From the NCBI RefSeq assembly GCF_014892515.1, contig NZ_JADBGR010000065.1, forward strand, positions 1 through 51,978: a DNA stretch of 51,978 nucleotides, given 5' to 3'. This document shows, in pieces, positions 1 to 8,125 of the stretch (the stretch's first letter is position 1; each line of letters starts with the position of its first letter). The notes under the pieces were generated by a model, which did not search any database, was not told the DNA's origin, and worked only from the letters and a program-made list of their open reading frames with translations. The position numbers and the translations under genes were made by a program. Source of the stretch: Myceligenerans pegani (GTDB lineage Bacteria; Actinomycetota; Actinomycetes; Actinomycetales; Cellulomonadaceae).

Positions 1-38
1 GGTCACGGTGTGACCGACCAGCCGCCGTCTGTGCCCGA

Positions 39-917
39 TCAGGCGTCGCGGGTCTTGAGAGAGATCGCACCGGCCGTCAGGACCGCCGCCGTGTACAGGG
101 CGAGCATCCCGATGCCGACCCACGGGTCCAGGATCTCGGGTGTCTGCGCGGCTGCCGGTGTGATCGCCGCGCCGGCGATGCTCGGCAGGAACTTGTTCAC
201 GTCGAGCACCCACGGCACCTCACTGGCCGCGATGGTCGCGATACTGAAGACGATCGGGATCACCAGGAAGATCGCCACGACCGTGAAGATGGACCCGGCC
301 GTGTGCCGGATCAGCGTGCCGACCCCCAGAGCGAAGAGGGCGACGAGCACCGTGTACAGGACCGTTCCGTAGAGCTGGCGGACCTCGTCACCGTCCGCCC
401 AGTCGACCGTGATCCCGTTGGGCTCCAGGATCGGGTAGGTCACGAGCCACGCGAGAGCGAGCGACAGGGCGACGAGCACGGCGGTCACCCCGGCGAGCAC
501 CAGAGCCTTCGCGAGGTAGGCACCCAGCCGGTGGGGCGCGGCCGTGAACGTCGAGCGGATCATTCCGGTGGAGTACTCGCCGGTGATCAGCATGGAACCC
601 AGGACCGCGACCACGAGGGCGGCGAATTCGTAGCCGCCGGTGATCACGAGGGGAGCGGTGAAGATGTTCCCGCCCATGGCAGCCCGCTCCTCGGCGGAGG
701 CATCCGCGAACTGGTTCGTGAACAGCTGCGCCACGATCGCCACCAGGAAGCCGAAGCCCACGAGGATCACCACCGTCGAGCCCAGCGTCCACCAGGTGGA
801 GCGCAGCGACCAGAGCTTGATCCACTCCGAGTGCAGCAGGCGGCCGAAGGTCACGTTCTTCACCGTCACACGGGACGACGGCGTCGTGGGGGTGGGCGTG
901 TCGAGCGTCGTGCTCAT
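39..917 (-). CDS. ABC-2 type transporter permease
   Basis: A 292-residue integral membrane protein, the channel half of a two-gene ABC exporter. The N-terminal ~30 residues are cytosolic and are followed by an amphipathic HSEWIKLWSLRSTWW segment typical of ABC-2 permeases. About six hydrophobic segments follow (near residues 45-65, 100-120, 140-165, 185-205, 215-235 and 265-285). The motif ITGEYSTGMIRSTF in the middle is the conserved gating-region signature of this family. Its start codon overlaps the stop of the ATPase by 4 nt (ATGA), so the two are translationally coupled. Substrate is unknown; family members export drugs, lantibiotics or lipids. Family call is firm, substrate is not inferable. 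Confidence 0.9.
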   Translation of the reverse strand: MSTTLDTPTPTTPSSRVTVKNVTFGRLLHSEWIKLWSLRSTWWTLGSTVVILVGFGFLVAIVAQLFTNQFADASAEERAAMGGNIFTAPLVITGGYEFAALVVAVLGSMLITGEYSTGMIRSTFTAAPHRLGAYLAKALVLAGVTAVLVALSLALAWLVTYPILEPNGITVDWADGDEVRQLYGTVLYTVLVALFALGVGTLIRHTAGSIFTVVAIFLVIPIVFSIATIAASEVPWVLDVNKFLPSIAGAAITPAAAQTPEILDPWVGIGMLALYTAAVLTAGAISLKTRDA

Positions 918-1978
918 CGGTCGCTCACCTCCCGCGCGGACGCCGCGGGAGCGGGGGCGGCGTGCCGCCCGCTCCGCGATCCCGCCGGGCGGTCGGCGGG
1001 CGCCGGGTCCACGGCGAGGTGAGCCCCGGTCAGGGGCCGTGGCGCGGGCTGCGGCTCCTCCGCGCCGTCGGCCAGGTCCTCCGAGCGGTACTCCACCGCG
1101 TCGGCGGTGAGGGACATGTACGCCTCCTCCAGCGTCGATTGGATCGGGGTGAGCTCGTGCAGCACGATCCGGCCCGCGGCGGCGAGTTCGCCCACCGACG
1201 CCGCGTCGGGTCCGACGACCTCCAGGATGTCGGCCTCCGGGGTGGCGACCTTTGCGTCCTTCTCCCTCAGGAGCATGGCCAGATCACCTGCCTGCGGCGA
1301 GCGCACCCGGACGTGCTTGCGTTCCGACGCCGCGATGAGCTCGGCGACGGACGTGTCGGCGAGGATCCGCCCCCTGCCGATCACGATGACGTGGTCCGCG
1401 GTGAGCGCGACCTCGCTCATCAGGTGGCTCGACAGGAAGACCGTGCGGCCCTCGGACGCGAGATGCTTGGCGAGGTTGCGCACCCAGATGACGCCCTCCG
1501 GGTCCAGCCCGTTGACCGGCTCGTCGAGGATGAGCGTCCTCGGGTCGCCCAGCAGGGCAGCCGCGATGCCGAGGCGCTGGCCCATACCGAGCGAGAATCC
1601 GCCGACGCGCTTCTTCGCGACGGACTCCAGCCCGGTGAGCTCGATGACCTCGTGCACGCGCTGCTGGGGGATGCCGTGCGTGGCGGCCAGGGCGAGGAGG
1701 TGGTTGAACGCGGAGCGGCCGGAGTGCACGGCCTTGGCCTCGAGCAGCGCGCCGACCTCGGCCAGCGGGCGCGCCAGCTTCGCGTACGGGTGCCCGTTCA
1801 CGGTGACGCTGCCGGCCGTGGGCTTGTCCAGGCCCATGATCATGCGCATCGTCGTGGACTTCCCGGCCCCGTTGGGCCCGAGGAAGCCGGTCACGCGGCC
1901 GGGCTGGACGGTGAAGGTGACGTGGTCGACGGCGGTCTTGGAGCCATATCGCTTGGCGAGACCGTGAGCCTCGATCAT
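914..1978 (-). CDS. ABC transporter ATP-binding protein
   Basis: A 354-residue ATPase partner of the downstream permease. Walker A GPNGAGKS is at about residues 34-41, the signature FSLGMGQ at about 128-134, Walker B LILDEP at about 149-154 and the switch His in SSHLMSE. After residue ~300 there is a Pro/Ala-rich C-terminal tail of ~50 residues with no recognisable domain. The frame extends upstream to 2020, but the ATG at 1978 has a clear GCAGGAG Shine-Dalgarno 7 nt upstream and gives the family's usual MIEAHGL start. NBDs of this type (CcmA/BcrA-like) energise exporters for peptides or drugs. The direct-repeat promoter upstream suggests control by a response regulator. Confidence 0.92.
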   Translation of the reverse strand: MIEAHGLAKRYGSKTAVDHVTFTVQPGRVTGFLGPNGAGKSTTMRMIMGLDKPTAGSVTVNGHPYAKLARPLAEVGALLEAKAVHSGRSAFNHLLALAATHGIPQQRVHEVIELTGLESVAKKRVGGFSLGMGQRLGIAAALLGDPRTLILDEPVNGLDPEGVIWVRNLAKHLASEGRTVFLSSHLMSEVALTADHVIVIGRGRILADTSVAELIAASERKHVRVRSPQAGDLAMLLREKDAKVATPEADILEVVGPDAASVGELAAAGRIVLHELTPIQSTLEEAYMSLTADAVEYRSEDLADGAEEPQPAPRPLTGAHLAVDPAPADRPAGSRSGRHAAPAPAASAREVSDR

Positions 1979-2074
1979 GGTGCGCTCCTGCGTGGATGAG
2001 TCATGCTGATGGCTTTTCACTCTCTGGGTGCTGGGGCGTCGGGCCGTCGGGTCCGACGACGTGGGGTAGTCACG

Positions 2075-2104
2075 ACACTAGGGCGACCCACCGACACCCG
2101 TCAT
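2075..2104 (-). promoter_or_regulatory. Candidate promoter of the ABC exporter operon
   Basis: On the minus strand, ATGACG (-35, 4/6 to consensus) is separated by 18 nt from TAGTGT (-10). The predicted transcript start near 2068 leaves a ~90-nt leader before the ATPase ATG. The promoter-proximal GATGA repeat overlaps the -35. Confidence 0.5.
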
Positions 2105-2169
2105 CGAAAGTCACCCTGAATCATCCCTGAGAATCCGCGAATCATCCTGGAGGCGGAGCGGGGTCATCC
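2101..2169. repeat. Phased TCATC direct repeats upstream of ABC operon
   Basis: TCATCG at 2101, then TCATCC at 2121, 2142 and 2164: spacings of 20, 21 and 22 bp, i.e. two helical turns. Two copies are embedded in the longer direct repeat GAATCATCC (2118-2126 and 2139-2147). Read on the minus strand they are GGATGA boxes lying directly upstream of, and overlapping, the -35. This is the usual layout of tandem response-regulator sites. Confidence 0.5.
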
Positions 2170-2288
2170 GATCGACCTAGGTCGGCAAAACCGGGCGGGA
2201 ACCCGTCGGCACGCCGGGAGGGCGGCCCGGGAACTGTCCGGGTGTCGGTGACGTTCACTAGCATGGGTGCCACGACCAGGAGGAGCAC

Positions 2289-3155
2289 ATGAGGAACCCC
2301 GTCTTTTCGAACAGTGACGTGTTCGGTGAACCGCGTCGCACCGGGGCGCCGCGAGGCGCCCAGGGTGGCACTGCCACCGCCCCCAATCCCTACTCCCAGT
2401 ACGGCTCGGCAGGTCAGACGGCGATGGACGCCGACCAGCTCGGTGCCATGTACGACGCGCCGTCCGCCACCACGGCCGACACCAAGCGCCTGACGTACGA
2501 CGACGTGATCATCAAGACCGGCGGGCTGCTGGCCCTGCTGGTGGTCGTCGCCGCGGCGACCTGGACGCTCGTGCCGCCGCCGATGCTCTCGATCGCGCTG
2601 TGGGGCGGCCTGATCGGCGGCCTCGTGCTCGGTCTGGTGAACGCGTTCAAGAAGAACCCGAGCCCCGCGCTGATCATCGCCTACACGGTGTTCGAGGGTG
2701 TCTTCCTCGGGGCGCTGTCGTTCCTGTACAACTCGATGTTCGAGGGTGCCGTCACGCAGGCCGTGATCGGCACGCTCTGCGTCTTCGCCGGCTCGCTGTT
2801 CCTCTACCGGAGCGGCAAGGTCCGGGTCACGCCGAAGTTCACGCGCTTCCTCATGATGGCGCTGGTGGGCTACGCGCTGTTCTCGCTGGTCAACTTCGGC
2901 CTCGTGATGTTCGGTGTGCTCGACGGCTTCGGGATGCGCACCGGCCCGCTGGGCATCATCATCGGCGCCGTGGCGATCATCCTCGCGGTGATGTCGCTGA
3001 TGGTCGACTTCGAGTTCATCAAGCAGGGCGTCCAGCAGGGCGCCCCGGCCAAGATGGCCTGGGCGGCCGCCTTCGGCCTGCTGGTCACCCTGATCTGGCT
3101 GTACACGGAGATCCTGCGCCTGATCGCGATCATCAATATCTTCAGCGGCGAGTAG
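2289..3155 (+). CDS. Bax inhibitor-1/YccA family membrane protein
   Basis: A 288-residue protein with a ~75-residue hydrophilic, Gly/Ala/Ser-rich N-terminus followed by seven hydrophobic segments filling the rest. The fold (UPF0005/BI-1) is a pH-sensitive calcium-leak channel in studied bacterial members. Here the recognisable part is the run LTYDDVIIKTGGLLALL...TVFEGVFLGALS...FEFIKQGVQQG...LIWLYTEILRLI, with the conserved Asp/Glu of the last helices present. Start chosen from the strong AGGAGGAG site 4 nt upstream. It stands alone and ends in a double hairpin shared with the convergent GH15 gene. Confidence 0.9.
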   Translation: MRNPVFSNSDVFGEPRRTGAPRGAQGGTATAPNPYSQYGSAGQTAMDADQLGAMYDAPSATTADTKRLTYDDVIIKTGGLLALLVVVAAATWTLVPPPMLSIALWGGLIGGLVLGLVNAFKKNPSPALIIAYTVFEGVFLGALSFLYNSMFEGAVTQAVIGTLCVFAGSLFLYRSGKVRVTPKFTRFLMMALVGYALFSLVNFGLVMFGVLDGFGMRTGPLGIIIGAVAIILAVMSLMVDFEFIKQGVQQGAPAKMAWAAAFGLLVTLIWLYTEILRLIAIINIFSGE

Positions 3156-3176
3156 CCGTCCGCCGAAGCACCACGC

Positions 3177-3223
3177 CGCCGGCCCGGGGCCGCCTTCCTC
3201 GCGAAGGCAACCCCGGGCCGGCG
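3177..3223. terminator. Bidirectional hairpin terminator
   Basis: 13-bp perfect stem (3177-3189 with 3211-3223), then an inner 6-bp stem (3192-3197 with 3203-3208) around a 5-nt loop. It lies 22 nt after the stop of the Bax-inhibitor-like gene. Confidence 0.7.
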
Positions 3224-3254
3224 TCGTCCCTGCGCCGCGGCCTCCCTGCGGCCA

Positions 3255-3306
3255 AGAACGACAGGAACGTTGTTACAGAACTCTGTAACAACGTTCCTGT
3301 CGTTCT
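3255..3306. repeat. 24-bp perfect inverted repeat between convergent genes
   Basis: Arms 3255-3278 and 3283-3306 are perfectly complementary over 24 bp with a 4-nt spacer (AACT). Composition is about half A+T, unlike the flanks. It ends 50 nt before the stop of the GH15 gene, so it may be that gene's terminator. A standard GC-rich hairpin already sits at 3177-3223. Confidence 0.75.
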
Positions 3307-3356
3307 CGGCGACGCGACACGGCGCGCGTCGGAGCATCGGGCGCCCGGCGCGCCGG

Positions 3357-5369
3357 TCAGACTCCCTCGGCGTCGGCGAACACGTGGTTCTGCCGCTCGC
3401 CCTGCTCCGCGCGGATCACGTGCATCACCGCGTTGATCAGCGCGAGGTGGGTGAACGCCTGCGGGAAGTTGCCGAGGTGCCGGCCGCTCGACGGGTCGAT
3501 CTCCTCCGCGTAGAGGTTCAGCGACGACGCGAACGACAGCAGCCGCTCGCACAGCGCCTTGGCCCGCTCCAGCTCGCCGATCTCCACGAGCGCGGACACC
3601 AGCCAGAACGAGCAGATCGTGAACGTGCCCTCCTCGCCGGCCAGGCCGTCGTCGGTCTCGTCGACGCGGTAGCGCAGCACGAGTCCGTCCTCGGTGAGCT
3701 CGTCCGCGATGGCGAGGACCGTGGCGCGCACGTTCTCGTGGTCGGGCGGCAGGAACCGCAGCAGGGGGACGAGCAGCAGGGACGCGTCCAGCGCCGGGTC
3801 GCCGTAGCGCTGTGTGAACACCCCGCGGTCGTCGACGCCCTTGGCAAGGATGTCGGCCCGGATCTCGTCCGCGATCTTCTGCCACTGCTCGGCGTAGTCG
3901 TGCTCGTCGTACAGCCTCGCGAGCTTGGCGCCGCGGTCCATCGCGACCCAGCACATCAGCTTCGAGGAGGTGAAGTGCTGCGGCTCCCCGCGCACCTCCC
4001 AGATGCCGCGGTCCGGCTTGTGCCAGTGCTTCGCGGCCTCCTCGACCTGGCGCTTGAGGATGGGCCACAGTGACTCGGGCAGTTGCTCGCGCGAGCGGGT
4101 GTGCAGGTAGACGGAGTCGAGGACGGCACCCCAGACGTCGTGCTGCTTCTGGTTGTACGCCCCGTTGCCGACCCGTACCGGGCGGGCACCCTCGTAGCCC
4201 GACAGGTGCGCGAGCTCGGCCTCCTCGAGGGTCTCCTCGCCGCCGACCCCGTACATGATCTGGAGCTGCTTGTTGTCGCGGCACACGTCGTGGATGAACG
4301 CGAAGAAGTCGTTCGCCTCACGGTCCAGGCCGAGCGTGTACAGGCCCCACAGCGCGAACGTCGAGTCGCGGATCCAGGAGTACCGGTAGTCCCAGTTGCG
4401 CTCCCCGCCGGGCGTCTCGGGAAGCGAGGTCGTCGCCGCGGCGATGAGCGCGCCGGTGGGGGAGTAGGTGAGCCCCTTCAGCGTGAGCGCGGAGCGCTGC
4501 AGGTAGATGCGCCACGGGTGGTCCGGGAACTTGCCCTGGGTGATCCAGTCGCGCCAGTACTGCTCCGTGCGCCACATCGCCTCGACCGCCTCGTTCCAGT
4601 TCGTGGGCGCGGGCTGCGAGCCCCACGACATGGCGACGAAGTGCGTGGTGCCCTCGGTCATCCGGGTGCGGGCGATGGCCCGCCGGCCCTCGAGGCCGAA
4701 GCGCAGGTCCGAGGTCAGGCTGATGTCCGGGTTGTGCTTGCCGAGCTTCGCGGTGACGTTCGAGTAGCCGCTGTTGTCGTAGGACCAGGCCGGCTCGTTG
4801 CGCGCGTAGTTCGGGCGCGGCTCGCACATCACCTCGAGGTCGACCGTGCCGGACACGCACTTCACCGTGCGCAGCAGGATGTGCTCGGCGTCGTTGTCCG
4901 TCGGGGTGCGGCGGTGGGTGCCGGACCGCTTGTCGACGTCGTGCCACGGCCCCATCACCATCGCGTCGCGCACGACGAGCCAGCCGGTCGGCGTCTGCCA
5001 GGTGGTCTCGAGGATGAGGGTGCCCGGGACGTACCGGCGCGCGACGGGAACGCGGACCCCGTACGGGCTGAGGCGGAACCGCCCCGCGCCGCGGTCGAGG
5101 AGCGCCGAGAAGATGCTGGCCGAGTCGGGCCGGGGGATGCACATCCACTCGACCGCGCCCGACGGGGCGATGAGGGCGTTGGCCTCGCAGTCGGAGAGGA
5201 AGCCGTAGTCGGCGATCGACGGGAACTTGCTGCGCCAGTCCCACGCCTGGGGCGACGCGCCGTCGCTGGAGGTGTGGCCCTTGACCGGGCGCTTGAGGGT
5301 GTCGGCACGCTTCTGCGGGCGCCGCCGGGCCGCCTGTGGAGCCGCGGCCTCGGGTGAATCCGTCGTCAT
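3357..5369 (-). CDS. Glycoside hydrolase family 15 protein (trehalase/glucoamylase-like)
   Basis: A 670-residue cytosolic enzyme (no signal peptide). The N-terminal ~60 residues are a low-complexity extension. Then comes the GH15 N-terminal beta domain (IADYGFLSDCEANALIAPSGAVEWMCIPRPDS), and an (alpha/alpha)6 barrel carrying GERNWDYRYSWIRDS. The expected general acid sits in GIWEVRGEPQHFTSSK and the base in EEGTFTICSFWL. Length and motifs match the actinobacterial/mycobacterial group in which trehalase activity has been shown; related enzymes hydrolyse other alpha-glucosides, so substrate is not certain. Start ATG at 5369 fits the family N-terminus although the ribosome site is weak; the frame remains open far upstream without resemblance to any protein. 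Confidence 0.88.
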   Translation of the reverse strand: MTTDSPEAAAPQAARRRPQKRADTLKRPVKGHTSSDGASPQAWDWRSKFPSIADYGFLSDCEANALIAPSGAVEWMCIPRPDSASIFSALLDRGAGRFRLSPYGVRVPVARRYVPGTLILETTWQTPTGWLVVRDAMVMGPWHDVDKRSGTHRRTPTDNDAEHILLRTVKCVSGTVDLEVMCEPRPNYARNEPAWSYDNSGYSNVTAKLGKHNPDISLTSDLRFGLEGRRAIARTRMTEGTTHFVAMSWGSQPAPTNWNEAVEAMWRTEQYWRDWITQGKFPDHPWRIYLQRSALTLKGLTYSPTGALIAAATTSLPETPGGERNWDYRYSWIRDSTFALWGLYTLGLDREANDFFAFIHDVCRDNKQLQIMYGVGGEETLEEAELAHLSGYEGARPVRVGNGAYNQKQHDVWGAVLDSVYLHTRSREQLPESLWPILKRQVEEAAKHWHKPDRGIWEVRGEPQHFTSSKLMCWVAMDRGAKLARLYDEHDYAEQWQKIADEIRADILAKGVDDRGVFTQRYGDPALDASLLLVPLLRFLPPDHENVRATVLAIADELTEDGLVLRYRVDETDDGLAGEEGTFTICSFWLVSALVEIGELERAKALCERLLSFASSLNLYAEEIDPSSGRHLGNFPQAFTHLALINAVMHVIRAEQGERQNHVFADAEGV

Positions 5370-5440
5370 GGACTCAAGGGTTCCCCACGCCTCCGTACTT
5401 GGACAAACCATGGGCGCAGCCGTCGGACTTCTTTTGACAG

Positions 5441-5458
5441 CGCTGCCGCGCGGCAGCG
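5441..5458. terminator. Hairpin downstream of EamA gene
   Basis: 7-bp stem CGCTGCC-GCGC-GGCAGCG about 55 nt past the stop of the minus-strand transporter. Short but very GC-rich, so a plausible terminator. Confidence 0.4.
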
Positions 5459-5512
5459 TGCCGCCGACTCCGCGATGACCTGAGGCGGAGCCGGCGAGCG
5501 CGCGAGCCGTCC

Positions 5513-6514
5513 TCAGCGTGTGCGCGGCCGCCGCGTTGCCAGGATCACACCGCCCAGGCTCAGTGCACCGCCGATCAGGACGATCGGGCCGGGCACCTCG
5601 CCGAGCAGCCACCAGGAGAGCAGCACGGCGATCGGCGGCACGGCGTACGTGGTCGCGGACAGTCGGCCCGCCGTCGTGTGCGACAGCGCGTATCCCCAGG
5701 TGGCGAATGCGATCGCCGTCGGCACGACGCCGAGGTAGACCACGCCCAGCGTGGCGCCGACGGGCGCCGCGGCCACCTCGGCGATCAGCGTCCCGGTGAA
5801 CGGCAGGGCCGCCACCGTGCCCGCGAGGCAGCCCAGCCAGGTCATGGTCAGCGCGTCGACCCGCGGCAGCATCCGCTTCTGCAGGAGGGCGCCTGCCGAG
5901 TAGAGCACCGCGGCGGCGAGCCCGAGGAGGACGGCCTCGAGGTCGGCCGTGCCCGACGACGACGCCCAGGCGATCACGACCACGCCGGTGAACGCGACCC
6001 CGATCCCCGTGAGCAGGCGCGCCGGGAACCCCTCGCCCAGTGTGAGTCCGGCGACGACCGCGGTGAGGATCGGCGCGAGCTGCACGAGCATCGCGGCCGT
6101 CCCGGCGTCGAGCGTGCGCTCGGCCGCGTTCAGCGCGATGTTGTAGACGCCGAACCACAGCACGCCCCACACGATCACGCCCGCGAGCAGCCGGCCGCGC
6201 GGGATCCTGAGCTTCCCGGTGACGGCCGCCAGCACGGTCAGGGCGAGCGTCCCGACGACGATCCGCCCCAGCGTGAGCGCGCCGGGGGAGTAGTCGTGCC
6301 CGGCGGCCCGGATCCCGATGAATGCCGAGGCCCACAGGACGACCGTCACGCCCGCGGCGAGCGGGACCAGGTAACGGGCGCGGGATCCGGACGGCTCGTC
6401 CGGGAGGTTGTCCCGGAGCTCCGGGACGACGGCGGTGGAGTTCATGTCGCGAGCATCGCCCGCGTCCGCGGGTCGTGTCCGGCGGTTTTCGGACAGGGCA
6501 TCGGCGGTCGTCAT
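5513..6514 (-). CDS. EamA/DMT-family metabolite exporter
   Basis: 333 residues with ten predicted transmembrane helices in two five-helix EamA repeats (first from YLVPLAAGVTVVLWASAFIGIRAA, second from LEAVLLGLAAAVLYSAGALLQKR). DMT proteins of this type export amino acids or purines. It is divergent from a LysR regulator with 83 bp between starts, a layout in which the regulator usually controls the exporter. The start is uncertain: ATG at 6514 gives a long hydrophilic leader, and an in-frame ATG at 6445 is closer to the first helix; neither has a strong ribosome site. Substrate not inferable. Confidence 0.85.
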   Translation of the reverse strand: MTTADALSENRRTRPADAGDARDMNSTAVVPELRDNLPDEPSGSRARYLVPLAAGVTVVLWASAFIGIRAAGHDYSPGALTLGRIVVGTLALTVLAAVTGKLRIPRGRLLAGVIVWGVLWFGVYNIALNAAERTLDAGTAAMLVQLAPILTAVVAGLTLGEGFPARLLTGIGVAFTGVVVIAWASSSGTADLEAVLLGLAAAVLYSAGALLQKRMLPRVDALTMTWLGCLAGTVAALPFTGTLIAEVAAAPVGATLGVVYLGVVPTAIAFATWGYALSHTTAGRLSATTYAVPPIAVLLSWWLLGEVPGPIVLIGGALSLGGVILATRRPRTR

Positions 6515-6585
6515 GGCAACGATGCTCGCCCGCGACGACCATGAAGCACAAGCGACTTCTTCTGTACGACTCTTCAGTTTCGCTG

Positions 6586-6591
6586 TAGATT
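6586..6591 (+). promoter_or_regulatory. -10 of leaderless lysR (TAGATT, 6 nt before ATG)
   Basis: TAGATT followed by exactly 6 nt (GGTTCC) and then the ATG at 6598. No Shine-Dalgarno is visible. This is the arrangement of leaderless actinobacterial transcripts and supports the chosen start. Confidence 0.55.
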
Positions 6592-6597
6592 GGTTCC

Positions 6598-7527
6598 ATG
6601 CTCGACGTCCACCGTCTCCGCGTGTTCCGCTCCGTGGTCGCCAGCGGCTCGGTCGCCGCGGCGGCCGCCAACCTCGGCTACACGTCCTCGGCCGTCAGCC
6701 AGCACCTCGCCGCGCTGCAGCGTGAGACCGGCCTGACCCTCCTGGTCAAGGCCGGCCGCGGCCTGCGTCCCACGGCCGCCGGCCTCACCCTCGCGAAGGA
6801 GGCCGACGGCGTGCTCGAACGCCTCGGCGCGGCCGAGACCCTGGTCTCCGACCTGCGCGAGGGCCGCACCGGGACGTTCAGCATCGGCTACTTCGGATCG
6901 GTCGGCGCGTCGTGGCTGCCCGACGTCGTGCGCCGGCTCACCACCGACTTCCCCGGCGTGCGCCTCGACCTCCAGCTGCGCGACGACATCCCCGACCTGC
7001 CCGAGGAACGCCCCGACCTGCAGCTCGTCGTCATGATGGCGGAATACGCGCGCGCCGCGGGCTTCACCGCACACCACCTGCTCGACGACGCCTACGTCGC
7101 CGTCGTCCCCGCCGACCACCGGTTCGCGGGCAAGGAGGAGATCGAACTCGCCGAACTCGCCGACGAACCCTGGATCGACAACGACTTCGCCCGCGGCTGG
7201 TGCCGCCGCAACCTCCTCGAGGCCTGCGCGGCCGCCGGCTTCAGCCCCACCTTCCACGTCGAGGCCCACGACTACCCGACGGCGCTCGCGTTCGTGGACG
7301 CGGGCATCGGGCCGACGGTCCTGCCCGAGCTCGGGACGATCGGCCTGCCGCCGAACACGGTGTCGGTACGGATCGTGCGCCCCACGCCGGTGCGCTCCGT
7401 GTACGCGGTGGTCGCGGATCCGGTCGCGGACACGCCACCGGTGCGTGCCGCGGTCGACGAGCTCCGCGCGGCGGCCGAGCGCGAGGCAGCGCGACGGGAC
7501 GTGGCCCGCCGCGAGCCCGCGCGCTGA
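6598..7527 (+). CDS. LysR-family transcriptional regulator
   Basis: 309 residues. The N-terminal winged helix-turn-helix (about residues 1-60) reads MLDVHRLRVFRSVVASGSVAAAAANLGYTSSAVSQHLAAL in segments, followed by a LysR substrate-binding domain from about 85 to 290. The HTH is canonical, with Ser/Thr-rich recognition helix (SSAVSQH). The gene is divergent from the EamA exporter and is probably its regulator. The last ~20 residues are Arg/Ala-rich and poorly conserved. The effector is unknown. Confidence 0.92.
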   Translation: MLDVHRLRVFRSVVASGSVAAAAANLGYTSSAVSQHLAALQRETGLTLLVKAGRGLRPTAAGLTLAKEADGVLERLGAAETLVSDLREGRTGTFSIGYFGSVGASWLPDVVRRLTTDFPGVRLDLQLRDDIPDLPEERPDLQLVVMMAEYARAAGFTAHHLLDDAYVAVVPADHRFAGKEEIELAELADEPWIDNDFARGWCRRNLLEACAAAGFSPTFHVEAHDYPTALAFVDAGIGPTVLPELGTIGLPPNTVSVRIVRPTPVRSVYAVVADPVADTPPVRAAVDELRAAAEREAARRDVARREPAR

Positions 7528-7668
7528 GAGCCGACCCCGGCAGGACCGGCGCGGCCGGCCTCAGGTGGCGATGCCGATGGCGGGGCGCGGCCGCCGGCCC
7601 TCGCGACGTAGGGTGGACCGGTTCGGGCGCCAGGACCCTGGCGCCAACCCGACCGAGAGGCAGTTCTC

Positions 7669-8070
7669 GTGACTACGCTCCCCACCGTCGAGTGGCAGGC
7701 CGGCGGCAAGCCGGCGCTCACCTTCCCCGAGGGCGACGCCCCCGCGGGCCTGCAGGTCCAGGTGCTCGAGGAGGGCACCGGTCCGGTCGTCGAGGCCGGC
7801 CGGACGATCGTCGTCGACTACCTGGGACAGACCTGGGGCGGCGGCGTGTTCGACAACAGCTACGACCGTGGCACCACCATCGACTTCCCGATCGGCGTCG
7901 GCGCCGTGATCGGCGGCTGGGACAAGGGCCTCGTCGGCCGGAACGTCGGCGACAAGGTCCTGCTGTCCATCCCGGCCGAGCACGGGTACGGGTCGCGCGG
8001 TGTGCCGCAGGCGGGGATTCCGGGCGGGGCGACGCTGGTCTTCGTCGTGGAGGTCAAAGGCGTCCAGTAG
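7669..8070 (+). CDS. FKBP-type peptidyl-prolyl cis-trans isomerase
   Basis: 133 residues forming a single FKBP domain without signal peptide, so cytosolic. Conserved core: VVDYLGQTWGGGVFDNSYDRG, then FPIGVGAVIGGWDKGLVGRNVGDKVLLSIPAEHGYG. The drug/substrate pocket aromatics (Tyr, Phe, Trp, Tyr) are all present. It catalyses cis-trans isomerisation of Xaa-Pro bonds during folding. GTG start with GAGAGG 7 nt upstream. Followed at once by a very strong bidirectional hairpin shared with the convergent beta-helix gene. Confidence 0.93.
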   Translation: MTTLPTVEWQAGGKPALTFPEGDAPAGLQVQVLEEGTGPVVEAGRTIVVDYLGQTWGGGVFDNSYDRGTTIDFPIGVGAVIGGWDKGLVGRNVGDKVLLSIPAEHGYGSRGVPQAGIPGGATLVFVVEVKGVQ

Positions 8071-8084
8071 GGCCCTTGCCGGGA

Positions 8085-8125
8085 ACGACCGGGACGGCGC
8101 GGCACGGCCGCGCCGTCCCGGTCGT
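8085..8125. terminator. Bidirectional terminator, 18-bp stem
   Basis: Perfect stem 8085-8102 with 8108-8125 around a CACGG loop. It lies 15 nt past the FKBP stop and touches the stop codon of the convergent gene, so serves both. Confidence 0.8.

Larger units (their letters stand above)
1979..2288. other. Divergent intergenic region, ABC operon / Bax-inhibitor-like gene
   Basis: 310 bp without a gene. It holds the ABC operon promoter (ATGACG at 2099-2104, 18-nt spacer, TAGTGT at 2075-2080, minus strand), four phased TCATC-type repeats (2101-2169), an inverted repeat CGTCGG-GT-CCGACG at 2045-2058, and a plausible -10 TAGCAT at 2259-2264 for the plus-strand gene, which also has an AGGAGGAG ribosome site just before 2289. 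Confidence 0.6.
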
